Translations under genes and position numbers: made by a program
The notes under the pieces: model-generated
The model's input: the letters and a program-made list of their open reading frames with translations, nothing else
Databases searched by the model: none
Told to the model about the DNA's origin: nothing
From: Anaerocolumna sp. MB42-C2
GTDB lineage: Bacteria > Bacillota > Clostridia > Lachnospirales > Lachnospiraceae
DNA: 64,000 nt
NCBI RefSeq assembly: GCF_030913705.1
Contig: NZ_CP133190.1
Coordinates: 992,001-1,056,000 of the forward strand
Direction of reading: 5' to 3'
Shown here: positions 8,157-17,449 of the stretch, in pieces
How positions within the stretch are numbered: position 1 is the first letter of the stretch
Layout: each line of letters starts with the position of its first letter

Positions 8157-9020
8157 TTATTCTATAAAATATTCATAATAATCATATTGTTTCAGAATTT
8201 GAAAACCAACGCTTTGGTATAATAAAAAAGCTCTCTTATTCTCACTTCCTACTTGTAATATAATCGATGACTTTTTGTATTTTTTAACAGTGACTAGAAT
8301 AAAATTTAATAAAATCCTACCGTATCCTTTTCCCTGATCATCCGGTTTAATACCGAAACCAAAAATTGATGCACTATTTTCACCATAGTTTACATTGCAG
8401 ATACCCAATAAACTATTTCCCGCATAAAATCCATAACAATGCATTGTTTCCACTGCCATGGCAGTATCAATAATATCAAAGGCCTCTTCCAGTTCAATGT
8501 CAAAGATTTCGTGACTTAAATTGACTGCATCCAATCGCTGATCTAAAGTTATTTCATTCAGATTAAAATCGACATGTGTTAACTCTTGACTAATATTATC
8601 AGTATCAAGCTTTAAAAGATATTCTGATTTATAATAATTTGTATCATAAGTTTTTAATGCCGCCATACCGCTTTTACTCTCCGGTTCAACCACAAATATA
8701 ATTTTTTTCACTCCGAATTCACATAATTCAGCTTCTGCGTAGCTGAGTAAAATATCAAAATATCCCTTTTTTCTTTCGGTCGGCAGTGTATAAGCATTTA
8801 TCTCTGCTTCCTCTTTAAGAGGCTGGAATACGGTAAGAACACTTACTAATTTCTGTTCGTTATACAATAGAAAAAAGCTGTCCATGTTAATATAATAATT
8901 AATATCAGATTCCATATATAAGGTTCTTTCCAGCTTTTCCTCTTTCAGACATTCCCTTACCAGGTTATCTATCTCATTTTTTTGCTTTTCATTCAAAACA
9001 TGAAGTTTTAATACATTCAT
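8157..9020 (-). CDS. GNAT-family acetyltransferase with two GNAT domains
   Basis: The 287-residue protein appears to hold two acetyltransferase folds. The C-terminal one (~150-287) has the acetyl-CoA loop in GIKPDDQGKGYGRILL and ends with the typical LYQSVGF segment. The N-terminal one (~1-135) is degenerate in that loop (TLPTERKKGYFDILL). The start is placed at ATG 9020, four bases after the pyruvate kinase stop, which implies translational coupling. An upstream in-frame TTG at 9044 lacks a ribosome site. The substrate is unknown. Confidence 0.8.
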   Translation of the reverse strand: MNVLKLHVLNEKQKNEIDNLVRECLKEEKLERTLYMESDINYYINMDSFFLLYNEQKLVSVLTVFQPLKEEAEINAYTLPTERKKGYFDILLSYAEAELCEFGVKKIIFVVEPESKSGMAALKTYDTNYYKSEYLLKLDTDNISQELTHVDFNLNEITLDQRLDAVNLSHEIFDIELEEAFDIIDTAMAVETMHCYGFYAGNSLLGICNVNYGENSASIFGFGIKPDDQGKGYGRILLNFILVTVKKYKKSSIILQVGSENKRAFLLYQSVGFQILKQYDYYEYFIE

Positions 9021-9024
9021 AACA

Positions 9025-10452
9025 TTAATATTGATTTCCCGCAATATGAACTTTAATTAAATTCGTTGTTCCTGAAACTCTTAATGGTACACCTGCAGTT
9101 ATAACTGTTAATTCACCTTTTTGCAGATATCCTTTTTCCTCCACTGCATCAATTGCATGTTCAAATAATTCGAAGGTATCTCTTTCTTCGGAAATCAGAA
9201 TCGGTGTTACACCCCAGGATAAGCTCAGCTGTCTGCATACATGTTTCTCCGTGGTACAACCGATAATCATACAGGCCGGGCGGTAACGGCTAATCATTCT
9301 GGCTGTTTTACCCGATTTGGTAACGGTTATGATCATTTTAGCATTTAAATCATGAGCCGTAGTACAGGTTGCATGTGAGATTGCATCGGTAATATCCGGA
9401 TTTTCCTTATGGTCTAACAAATGGAAACGTTTCTTATAGTCAATATCCTGTTCTGTACGTAAAGCAATACGAACCATGGTCTGAACTGCTTCTACCGGAT
9501 ACAGTCCCGCTGCGGTTTCTCCGGAAAGCATAATGGCGCTTGTTCCGTCATATATTGCATTTGCAACATCCGTTGTCTCTGCTCTGGTCGGCCTTGGATT
9601 TTTGATCATGGAATCTAACATCTGCGTCGCTGTAATAACCTGTTTGCCTGCATTGTATACTTTTTTAATAATCATCTTCTGAATTACCGGTACATCTTCA
9701 CTTGGAATTTCAACTCCCATATCTCCGCGGGCAATCATAATACCATCGGATACAGCAATGATTTCATCTATATTTTCTACGCCTTCCAGGTTCTCAATCT
9801 TAGCAATAATATTGGTTGTGGTACAGTTATATTCATCCATAATTCTGCGTATTTCCATAATATCTTCCGCACATCTGGTAAAGGAGGCAGCAATAAAATC
9901 ATAACCATGCTGAATTCCAAATATAATATCTTCCCGGTCTTTTTGACTGATAAATGGCATAGAAAGCTTAGTTCCAGGCACGTTAACACCCTTATTATCA
10001 GATATGGTCCCATCATTATTTACAGTACATATAATATCGGTATCCGTAACGCTGTTAACGTTTAATTCTATTAATCCGTCATCGATTAATACTACGGCAC
10101 CCGGTTTAATATCATGTACTAAATGTTCATAATTTACATATACACAGGAGGGGGTGCCTTCGATTTGTTTCGTTGTCAGGGTAAAAGTTTGTCCTTTGGT
10201 TAATGTTATCTTACTGTCACGAAATTTACCGATTCTTATTTCCGGCCCTCTTGTATCTAATAATGCGGCTATAGGAAGGTCTAATTCTTCCCTTATTTCT
10301 ATTAACTTATTTAAACGTTTTAAGTGCTCTGTGTGGTCTGAATGTGAGAAGTTAAATCTGGCTACATCCATACCTGATTTAGCTATTTCTCTTAAAACAC
10401 CCTCGCGATCTGTTGATGGTCCTAATGTACAAATAATTTTCGTTTTTCTCAT
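9025..10452 (-). CDS. pyk: Pyruvate kinase
   Basis: Pyruvate kinase converts phosphoenolpyruvate and ADP to pyruvate and ATP in the last step of glycolysis. The 475-residue protein has the standard N-terminus (TKIICTLGPSTD), the active-site lysine in IIAKIENLEGV, and the metal/substrate loop ARGDMGVEIP. It is the short form and lacks the C-terminal PEP-utiliser extension seen in many Bacillus enzymes. AGGAGG lies six bases before the ATG. The GNAT gene follows immediately and is probably co-transcribed. Confidence 0.97.
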   Translation of the reverse strand: MRKTKIICTLGPSTDREGVLREIAKSGMDVARFNFSHSDHTEHLKRLNKLIEIREELDLPIAALLDTRGPEIRIGKFRDSKITLTKGQTFTLTTKQIEGTPSCVYVNYEHLVHDIKPGAVVLIDDGLIELNVNSVTDTDIICTVNNDGTISDNKGVNVPGTKLSMPFISQKDREDIIFGIQHGYDFIAASFTRCAEDIMEIRRIMDEYNCTTTNIIAKIENLEGVENIDEIIAVSDGIMIARGDMGVEIPSEDVPVIQKMIIKKVYNAGKQVITATQMLDSMIKNPRPTRAETTDVANAIYDGTSAIMLSGETAAGLYPVEAVQTMVRIALRTEQDIDYKKRFHLLDHKENPDITDAISHATCTTAHDLNAKMIITVTKSGKTARMISRYRPACMIIGCTTEKHVCRQLSLSWGVTPILISEERDTFELFEHAIDAVEEKGYLQKGELTVITAGVPLRVSGTTNLIKVHIAGNQY

Positions 10453-10982
10453 TTTGTCCTCCTATAATATTATTTGACCTTATGCAATAGTCAGGAACAT
10501 AAGCAGCTCCATATCAGGAAATGTACTACAAAAGCACATTGATTCATTCTTTGTCGCATTCCGCCTGAAGCTACGGGATTAATAATACACTATTTCATAG
10601 AATAAATCCATCAAAAAAAATAATCTATATACTATTTTAACAAATTTATCTTCGAATAATCTTATATTTACAAAATAATTACTTTTACTACTATAGAATG
10701 CACAATAAAATTACCGGAATAGGCCCATTTATCACCTGATTTAGTGAAAATATGGAATTGAAAAAAAGAAATTTACAGGACTAAATATATATATTTATTT
10801 GATAGAAGTTAATAGAATTGCATATATTGACAAAGATGATAATATATACATAAAATTCATGTATGTTTAATCTTTAAAAATTCTTTGTTACACTACATAT
10901 TTCAGTTATGTATTTGCTGATTGATAAGTGATTAACATATAGCTTAGCAATCAGCATAATAAATGCTTTAGTGTACTAAAAA
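10453..10982. other. AT-rich intergenic region upstream of pyk
   Basis: No convincing gene is seen in these 530 bp. The right end holds an inverted repeat (GCTGATTG at 10916-10923, CAATCAGC at 10948-10955) just past the 38-residue gene, which may be its weak terminator. The left end must carry the pyk promoter, but no clear consensus stood out. Confidence 0.5.
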
Positions 10983-11099
10983 TTATTGATTTTTATCTTT
11001 ATTTTCTGTCTTATTATCACTAACCGATGCAGTGGTTTTTAATTGATGATCTTTTTTGTTTATGTTATTTCTTCCTTTGTTATCTTTATTTTTTGCCAT
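10983..11099 (-). CDS. Very small, lysine/asparagine-rich hydrophilic protein (38 aa)
   Basis: A 39-codon frame begins MAKNKDNKGRNNINKK with AAAGGACAGG eight bases upstream of the ATG. It starts five bases past the stop of the HD-domain gene, so it is probably the last cistron of that unit. The composition (Lys, Asn, Asp, no Cys or aromatic residues) resembles small spore or desiccation-type proteins. No family is recognised. The ribosome site and clean spacing support it being real. Confidence 0.55.
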   Translation of the reverse strand: MAKNKDNKGRNNINKKDHQLKTTASVSDNKTENKDKNQ

Positions 11100-11104
11100 A
11101 AGTT

Positions 11105-11785
11105 TTACCTGTCCTTTCCACGTTTATTAACTTTAGAGAGAAATATGTCTATATTTTTTCCCTCTTCTTCCCTGTTGGGATTGAGCCTTCCCAGTCTGTC
11201 GCATAAACCTAATAATGCCAATTCATGCAGGTCAACTTTCTGTTTCATTAATTCTATATTACCAAACTGAAGATCTTTCAGTACATACAGAATATGCATA
11301 TGATATCTGACCAAATTAATTACTTTCTCAACAAACTTTTCTTTGCATGAAAAATACAAAAGAAATTCCTTAGCCAGAGCTTCTCCGGCCGTATCATGGT
11401 CATAGGAAGTTATTCTTCCTTTTCGGTATCGAGTCGTATCAGGTTTGCCGATATCATGTAAAAGGGCCGCCCACATAAAAGCTTCAGGATCTTTACTATG
11501 ATTTCTTCTTCCGGCTGCTTCATCCACTACCAGCATTGTATGATTAAAGGCGTTTCCCTCCGGATGATGAATCGGAGACTGCTCGGTTTCTTTCAGTCTG
11601 TTTAACATAGAAAAAGGAGCATCTTTAAATATTTTTTTATTAGATATTTCATTCAAGTAATTAGATGGGCTATCATCTTCTAATAGGTGATGATGAATGT
11701 CTATGAAAACGATTATTTTATCATATAAATCCTGCTCATCCACTGTCTGAATTTTATTCATAATACTTAAATAAGTTATCTCCAT
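11105..11785 (-). CDS. HD-domain (HDIG-type) phosphohydrolase
   Basis: The 226-residue protein carries a single HD domain: an upstream histidine in NAFNHTMLVVDEA (~80), the HD pair in LLHDIGKP (~111), and later histidines in SYDHDTAG and VRYHMHI. HD domains bind metals and hydrolyse phosphate esters. This arrangement resembles the HD part of tRNA nucleotidyltransferases and nucleotide phosphohydrolases. No other domain is visible, so the substrate cannot be named. AAAGGAG precedes the ATG at 11785 by eight bases. A tiny hydrophilic protein gene follows directly. Confidence 0.8.
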   Translation of the reverse strand: MEITYLSIMNKIQTVDEQDLYDKIIVFIDIHHHLLEDDSPSNYLNEISNKKIFKDAPFSMLNRLKETEQSPIHHPEGNAFNHTMLVVDEAAGRRNHSKDPEAFMWAALLHDIGKPDTTRYRKGRITSYDHDTAGEALAKEFLLYFSCKEKFVEKVINLVRYHMHILYVLKDLQFGNIELMKQKVDLHELALLGLCDRLGRLNPNREEEGKNIDIFLSKVNKRGKDR

Positions 11786-11869
11786 AAATATCTGCTCCTT
11801 TTTCTAGTAAATTATTATTTCCGAGTTTATAAGATATATGCATTCTAATAATTTAAATTTTAATTAATA

Positions 11870-11980
11870 AAGAGTCTGGTCCGTCATATACAAATTCGGG
11901 TATCCCAATCCATTTCTCTTATGCACATTACCGCTCCTACATTATCAGCAATGTAACCCATGGATCATGATACCCGAATT
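11870..11980. repeat. Long intergenic hairpin sharing a tail with repeat family 1
   Basis: AATTCGGGTATC (11893-11904) pairs perfectly with GATACCCGAATT (11969-11980), and inner ATCCAT/ATGGAT and ACATTA segments can also pair. The left flank, AAGAGTCTGGTCCGTCAT, nearly matches the left flank of the family 1 copy at 14685. It lies downstream of the CoA-disulfide reductase gene and may act as its terminator, but no T tract follows. Confidence 0.5.
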
Positions 11981-12042
11981 AAATTTATTATAAAATATTA
12001 AAAACTTTGATGATTATTGGCTTTAGGCCGGAATAAAATATA

Positions 12043-14517
12043 TTATGAGATAAATAAGGACATATCGGATTCCTCTGCATTTGCAAGCATAGCAGCCGCA
12101 CCGCCGGGTTTCACTCCAGAAATCAGCTCTTCCATTTTAATTCCCATAACATCCATACTCATAGTACAGGCTATTAGTTCAACTCCATTATCAATGGATG
12201 CCTGTATTAGGCTTTCCAGACTGTCTACATTTTTATTTTTCATTACAGTACGAATCATTTTAGCCCCCATACCACCCATATTCATTTTGGATAAGGATAA
12301 TTTCTTACTTCCTCTGGGCATCATAAATCCAAACATTTTACTGATAATATCCTTTTTTACAGGTACTTTCTCCGGTTTTCTTAAAATATTTAATCCCCAG
12401 AAAGTGAAAAACATACTGACTTTCCGCCCCATTGCGGCAGATGCATTGGCAATTACAAAAGAAGCGATTGCTTTGTCCAGATCACCGGAAAATACAATTA
12501 TATTCTTATTATTTCCTTCCGAGGGAATATCCCTGCAATCCTTATCCGCTTGCTTATTTATACAGCCTTTCTGAATGACTGCCTTAGCTATTCCTCTTTC
12601 TGAATTAATACCAATAAAAGTATTTCCCGTTCTTCTGCACCAAGCTTCTACATCTGCAGCAAAAGCTGTATCTGTTGTAGATATTTCAATAATATCCTCT
12701 TCTTCTGCCTCCTTGACAGCTTGGGCTAATTTCATAATAGGACCGGGACACTGTAATCCGCAGGCATTAAGTTCAATTACTTTTTTGTCCGGTTTCCGGC
12801 CGGTAATAGCTGCGGCTGATACTATTTCTTCCTCGGCGGCTCTTTCTTCATCCCGGGTAACCATAGTTATTTTATCAAAAATACTATGATATAAACGATA
12901 ACCACCGGATAAATTATAACATTCATATCCATGCTGTTCCAGTATTCTGCATGCTATATACCCACGTAATCCGATTTGGCAGGTTACGTATACCGGTTTT
13001 GATTTATCCAGTTTCGTTAAATTATCGCGTAATTCATCCAGGGAAATATGCCTGAATCCGTCTATGGTTCCATTGTCGTATTCAAGTTCCGTACGAACAT
13101 CCAATAAAGTGACACTGCCATCTCTGGGAAGTTTCTCTACATCATGCCAATGGAATAGTTTCACTTTATTTCTTAATATATTTTCTGCTGTAAATCCTGC
13201 CATATTTACCGGATCTTTCGCAGAAGAAAAAGGCGGAGCATAAGCTAATTCCAATTCAGTCAGATCGTATACGGTCATCCCTGCACGCATGGCAGTTGCA
13301 AGCACATCCATTCTTTTATCTGCACCATCATATCCCACGATCTGCGCACCGATTACTTTACCATCATCTTTTTGAAAAATCAGCTTTATAGACATACCAA
13401 CAGCTCCGGGATAATACGATGCATGAGAATTGGAATAAGTAAATGATTTCTCATAATTAAGATTTAATTGTTTTGCTCTTGTTTCTGTAATCCCTGTTGT
13501 TGCTATCGTCAAGTCAAAACATTTTAAAATTCCTGTTCCCTGGGTTCCTTGATAAGAGCTGTTTATGCCGCAGATATGATCGGCCGCTATTCTTCCCTGT
13601 TTATTGGCAGGCCCTGCGAGAGGAATAAAGCCTGCTTCTCCCGTTACAAAGTCTCTGATTTCAATCGCATCTCCCACCGCATAAATATCCTTATCGGAAG
13701 TCTGCATATGCTCATTAACCAGGATAGCCCCCCTGTTATTTACCGATAAACCGGCATCTACCGCAAGAGAACTTTCAGGTCTTACACCAACCGACATTAT
13801 AACCATATCGGTAATGATTTCTTTTGTGCCAAGAAATACCTTTAGTTTATTTTCCTGATTTTGTATTTCCTTAACTCCGTCTTTCAGAATTAGATTTACC
13901 CCTTTGCTTCTGATATGGTTATGAACGTCTGCTGCCATATCAAAATCAAGGGGAGCAATAACATGATCCGCAAATTCCACAACAGTTACTTTAAGGCCTG
14001 CGTTATGAAGGTTTTCTGCCATCTCAATCCCGATATAACCGCCTCCGACTACAACCGCTGAACGTACATCTTCCTTATCAATATAATCCTTAATTTTGTA
14101 AGTGTCCGGAATATTGCGCAAGGTGAATACCTTTGGATTGTCGGCACCTGCTATAGCAGGTTTTGCCGGCTCGGCACCGGGGGATAATATTAATTTGTCA
14201 TAACTTTCTTCATAGGTTTCATTGGTTTTCAAATTTTTTATTGTTACTATTTTGTTCCTTTTGTCAATATGAGTTACTTCCTGTAGAACTCTTACGTCGA
14301 TTCGAAACCTGCTATGAAAACTCTCCGGTGTTTGTAAAGTAAGTGCATCTTTATCAGTAATATCCCCACCGATATAATAAGGCAGACCACAATTGGCAAA
14401 TGAAATATATTCACCGCGTTCAAAGATAATTATCTGGGCATCTTCATTTAACCTTCTAAGACGCGCCGCAGCAGAAGCTCCCCCTGCCACTCCACCAACA
14501 ACAATGATTTTATTCAT
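12043..14517 (-). CDS. CoA-disulfide reductase / rhodanese / TusA / DsrE fusion
   Basis: An 824-residue chain of four modules. Residues 1-450 form an FAD- and NAD(P)H-dependent CoA-disulfide reductase with GGVAGGASAAARLRR and the single redox Cys43 in SFANCGLPYYIGG, the position known for CoADR. Residues ~455-550 are a rhodanese with Cys513 in VTCQIGLRG. Residues ~580-650 are TusA-like with CGLQCPGP (Cys586, Cys590). Residues ~670-824 are a DsrE/DsrF-like domain with Cys784. Together they suggest reduction of CoA disulfide or polysulfide with relay of the sulfane sulfur along cysteines. GGAGG precedes ATG 14517; an ATG 12 codons upstream has no good site. The substrate is inferred. Confidence 0.9.
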   Translation of the reverse strand: MNKIIVVGGVAGGASAAARLRRLNEDAQIIIFERGEYISFANCGLPYYIGGDITDKDALTLQTPESFHSRFRIDVRVLQEVTHIDKRNKIVTIKNLKTNETYEESYDKLILSPGAEPAKPAIAGADNPKVFTLRNIPDTYKIKDYIDKEDVRSAVVVGGGYIGIEMAENLHNAGLKVTVVEFADHVIAPLDFDMAADVHNHIRSKGVNLILKDGVKEIQNQENKLKVFLGTKEIITDMVIMSVGVRPESSLAVDAGLSVNNRGAILVNEHMQTSDKDIYAVGDAIEIRDFVTGEAGFIPLAGPANKQGRIAADHICGINSSYQGTQGTGILKCFDLTIATTGITETRAKQLNLNYEKSFTYSNSHASYYPGAVGMSIKLIFQKDDGKVIGAQIVGYDGADKRMDVLATAMRAGMTVYDLTELELAYAPPFSSAKDPVNMAGFTAENILRNKVKLFHWHDVEKLPRDGSVTLLDVRTELEYDNGTIDGFRHISLDELRDNLTKLDKSKPVYVTCQIGLRGYIACRILEQHGYECYNLSGGYRLYHSIFDKITMVTRDEERAAEEEIVSAAAITGRKPDKKVIELNACGLQCPGPIMKLAQAVKEAEEEDIIEISTTDTAFAADVEAWCRRTGNTFIGINSERGIAKAVIQKGCINKQADKDCRDIPSEGNNKNIIVFSGDLDKAIASFVIANASAAMGRKVSMFFTFWGLNILRKPEKVPVKKDIISKMFGFMMPRGSKKLSLSKMNMGGMGAKMIRTVMKNKNVDSLESLIQASIDNGVELIACTMSMDVMGIKMEELISGVKPGGAAAMLANAEESDMSLFIS

Positions 14518-14680
14518 ATTTACCTCCATTAGTAAGTTGATTCCGTTTGTCATAAATCTGTGATAAGATCCTAACCTGTGGAATGCAACTTTTTGTAATT
14601 TATTTTATAGGGATATCTTATCATCTTAACATGGAGGAATCCGTGACTATGTCACCTATAGAGATTAGCATTGGCAAATA

Positions 14681-14795
14681 AGAAAGAGTCTGGCGCGTCA
14701 TGCGCATCCTGCCGGTCGGGCTTTTTATTGCATAGGGAAGTTCGGAGAACTTTCTATGCAATAAAAAAGCTGCCAAAGACATGATATCCGGCAGC
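14681..14795. repeat. Palindromic intergenic repeat, family 1 copy 2
   Basis: A near-perfect stem (TTTTATTGCATAGGGAAGTTC shortened to its outer part TTTTATTGCATAG, paired with CTATGCAATAAAA) around GTTCGGAGAAC spans 14722-14768. It is flanked on the left by GCGCGTCATGCGCATCCTGC and on the right by a terminator hairpin. The flank and stem recur at 60305-60382 and, more degenerate, at 1249-1361. Confidence 0.7.
14762..14795 (-). terminator. Terminator of the tetR gene at 14.8 kb
   Basis: On the minus strand, GCTGCC..GGCAGC forms a stem followed by TTTTTTATT. It lies ~20 bp beyond the TetR stop codon and abuts the family 1 repeat. Confidence 0.8.
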
Positions 14796-14816
14796 ATTCA
14801 AATAATTAAATTCCTA

Positions 14817-15404
14817 TTATTTTGAGAAAGCATCCAAAATCTGATTCAAGGTTGATAATGTTCTTTCCTTTAAAGAAAACCGGCGGCCATCCATTTTCCA
14901 TTTCATACATATCATAATAATGGTCCCGAATATTTCATCCGGAATATAATCAAGCTCAACAGCAGGATTAATTTCTCCCACTTTCTTTGCTTCTTCAAAT
15001 AATTCTTTTAAATATTCCGTACGGTTCTTAATAATGCAATTTACTTTATCCTCCAGTAACTGTTCATGTCTTAATTCATCGAAATTCAATAAAATTGAAG
15101 TAATCGCCGGATAGTTTTCATAATATTCGACATGTGAACGGATAAGGAAATTAATTGCTTCCCTGGGCGGAAGTTTCTTCAGTTTAACTGACTGAAAGAT
15201 ATCATGGTCAAATTCCGAAAAATTTTCTAAAACTGCAAGCAGCAATTCGTTTTTACTTTTAAAGTGCCTGAATATAGTAGCTTCTGAGACACCCTCCCTT
15301 TTGGCAATCTCTCTGGTTGATAATCTTTGTAAACCCAGTTCATCAATGATTTCAATCGTTGTAATAATAAGTCTTTCTTTTCTATGTAGTAAATTGTCCT
15401 GCAT
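14817..15404 (-). CDS. TetR/AcrR-family regulator
   Basis: A 195-residue regulator has the helix-turn-helix LSTREIAKREGVSEATIFRHFKSKNELL (given here as its core REGVSEATIFRHF) at ~25-50 and a helical C-terminal sensor domain. GGGGAGG at 15412-15418 favours the ATG at 15404 over the ATG at 15410, which is only one base from the site. It lies ~80 bp downstream of the [FeFe]-hydrogenase gene and upstream of the CoA-disulfide reductase fusion, all on one strand, so it may control either. The ligand is unknown. Confidence 0.88.
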   Translation of the reverse strand: MQDNLLHRKERLIITTIEIIDELGLQRLSTREIAKREGVSEATIFRHFKSKNELLLAVLENFSEFDHDIFQSVKLKKLPPREAINFLIRSHVEYYENYPAITSILLNFDELRHEQLLEDKVNCIIKNRTEYLKELFEEAKKVGEINPAVELDYIPDEIFGTIIMICMKWKMDGRRFSLKERTLSTLNQILDAFSK

Positions 15405-15488
15405 ACTCATACCTCCCCTGTAAATCCATTTTATCTTTTGATTGCTTTTCTCGTCTTAATAGGGCTGTACAAACAGCCCATATCAGAT

Positions 15489-16730
15489 TCAACTGAACTC
15501 TCTGGTGAAAATATCACTGTGTTCCAAAAGACTTTCTACCGTATCAAATCCCAGCCTGTGCAGTAATTCAATTACATATGGGTTGTCAATAGGGGTAGGA
15601 AAGTTAGCCAAATCGCCGTATTCATTGACATGTTTTTTCCCTTCCTGTTGATCAATCATAACTTTAGGTCCGCCAACGCAGCCACCGTTGCAGCCCATTC
15701 CCTCAAAGAAATTAGCATTCGTTTTTCCTTCTTTAAGTTGATTAATCATCTCACGGCATGCCGGTACTCCATCTGCCTGCTGGGTCCGTATATGAATTTT
15801 ACGATTCGGATTTAGGCGTTCCACAGTTTTCTCAACTGCTTCACTGACACCTCCTGTTCTGGCATAAATCCTGCCTGCTCTTGAAGAATGGTCTTTTTCG
15901 CTCTCTTTCATTTTGGAGGGATCAATATGCGCAAATTCAAATATATCATGTACTTCCTGGAAAGTTAATACGTAATCCACCGCATCTGCAATATCTTTTT
16001 CCCTGGCTTCTGCTTTTTTAGCCAGACATGGTCCGATAAATATAGTAATTGCATCCGGGTGCAGTACTTTAATCGTTCTTCCGCTGGCTATCATAGGTGA
16101 TACTGCTCCGGGTACATGAGGCATCAATTCATTATATACTTTTCTTATCATAGCAATCCACATAGGGCAGCAGCAGCTGGTCAGCTGATAATCCGATTCG
16201 GTAAGTATATTTTTATCAAATTCCAATGCTTCCTTTAATGTCAGTATATCTGCAAAAAGAGCAACTTCAATCATACCCGCGAAACCCAGCTTTTTAAATG
16301 CGGTACGCAGTTTACCCGGTGTAACATCCTTACTGAATTGTCCTAAAAATGCAGGAGCAATCAATGCATAAACCGGTCCTTTTGCTGAACGGATTGCTTC
16401 CAGCGCAGGTAATATATCCCTGCTTGCAGTCAATTTTTCGGATTTACAATTATCTATACATGCATAACATCCCACACATTGATCTTTATCAATCGTAATA
16501 ACACCATCTTTGTCCTTTGTGATTGCATTAAATATACAGCTTTCCGAACATGCAGAGGGCTTATCCGGCGGGCAGTCGCAGTTGCCTATTTTAATGACCG
16601 GAGCATATTTATCAGGATTTAACAAACAGTCCAGATGATGGGGATCATAATCCTGCAAGTCTGGTTTTTTATCATTATTTATTAAAGATTCTTCAACTAA
16701 TCTGCGGTATAACTCTTCAAATGTTGTCAT
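15489..16730 (-). CDS. [FeFe]-hydrogenase, group-B-like
   Basis: A 413-residue protein has two N-terminal [4Fe-4S] sites (Cys51/53/61/65 and Cys85/88/91/95) followed by the H-cluster domain. The three H-cluster motifs are TSCCCPMW (184-191), GPCLAKKAEA (233-242) and FFEGMGCNGGCVGGP (341-355). The extra cysteine and PMW in the first motif differ from the classical TSCCPGW and fit the group B clade found in anaerobic Firmicutes. It should exchange electrons between ferredoxin and protons in the cytoplasm; a sensory role cannot be excluded. No maturase or NuoEF-like partner is in the window. Ribosome site AAGGAGG. Confidence 0.88.
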   Translation of the reverse strand: MTTFEELYRRLVEESLINNDKKPDLQDYDPHHLDCLLNPDKYAPVIKIGNCDCPPDKPSACSESCIFNAITKDKDGVITIDKDQCVGCYACIDNCKSEKLTASRDILPALEAIRSAKGPVYALIAPAFLGQFSKDVTPGKLRTAFKKLGFAGMIEVALFADILTLKEALEFDKNILTESDYQLTSCCCPMWIAMIRKVYNELMPHVPGAVSPMIASGRTIKVLHPDAITIFIGPCLAKKAEAREKDIADAVDYVLTFQEVHDIFEFAHIDPSKMKESEKDHSSRAGRIYARTGGVSEAVEKTVERLNPNRKIHIRTQQADGVPACREMINQLKEGKTNANFFEGMGCNGGCVGGPKVMIDQQEGKKHVNEYGDLANFPTPIDNPYVIELLHRLGFDTVESLLEHSDIFTREFS

Positions 16731-17010
16731 ACATATTCCTCCTTAAATTACACTGGAATTATTATATCACATATAAAGGAATATCATTTATTAATTAAGT
16801 ATAAATATTTTATTTTTACGTTAATCTATCAAAATTTACAAATTTTATCAGATTTAACAAATTCTATTTATTGTCAATAAATATGGATTCTGATAAAATT
16901 ATTTTGTAAATGTACTTATTTTAGCTATTTTTTTCTTATACTATGCCATTTGGAATGAGGGGTATCGCCATGACTTATGGCAAATAAATAATAAAATGGA
17001 GGACCAAGTT
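16731..17010. promoter_or_regulatory. Divergent promoter region, hydrogenase/ferredoxin
   Basis: This ~280-bp AT-rich interval separates two divergent iron-sulfur protein genes and must carry both promoters. TTAACAAATT-type sequence and a TATACTAT-like -10 for the ferredoxin lie at ~16936-16943. No clear shared operator was identified. Confidence 0.4.
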
Positions 17011-17202
17011 ATGAGAGCGGTAATTGCCAAAAAAGGATGTATTGGATGTGGCTTATGTACAGACATCTGTCCCACAGTATTTAAAATGTCAAAAGAAGCA
17101 TATGCTGAAGTTTATGCAGAAGAAGTGTCGCAGGAAAATAGAAACGAAGCAATAGAAGCCAAAGAAAATTGTCCGGTTTCTGTAATTAAATTAGAAGATT
17201 AA
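17011..17202 (+). CDS. Small single-cluster ferredoxin
   Basis: This 63-residue acidic protein carries one [4Fe-4S] site with cysteines 10, 13 and 16 in GCIGCGLC, a further cysteine in DICP, and a closing cysteine near the C-terminus (ENCPV). The GGAGG lies inside the preceding ATGGAGGACC, so the start is the ATG at 17011 rather than 16996. It is a likely electron carrier for the divergent [FeFe]-hydrogenase or the CO dehydrogenase; that pairing is inferred from proximity. Confidence 0.92.
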   Translation: MRAVIAKKGCIGCGLCTDICPTVFKMSKEAYAEVYAEEVSQENRNEAIEAKENCPVSVIKLED

Positions 17203-17371
17203 GCAACTGATTCGTTAATTCGAATACATAATATTTTTCTTAAAAAAATATACCTGATTTAAAAATAACATAAAATTCATAATAAGTTACAATTATACTT
17301 AAATATTTATATTTAGTATAACTTTAAATCAGTACATAAACTTATTTCCATGATAATTTATATCATAAAAT

Positions 17372-17443
17372 TAGAGCCTGTTTTCATCAGGGTATTTATT
17401 GGATAATTAATTCTTTGTACCCTCAAGCAAAAAACAGGCTCTA
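17372..17443 (-). terminator. Long hairpin terminator of the suf operon
   Basis: TAGAGCCTGTTTT (17372-17384) pairs perfectly with AAAACAGGCTCTA (17431-17443), with a nested AGGGTA/TACCCT stem. It sits just past the sufU stop codon. Confidence 0.75.
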
Positions 17444-17449
17444 TAGCTA

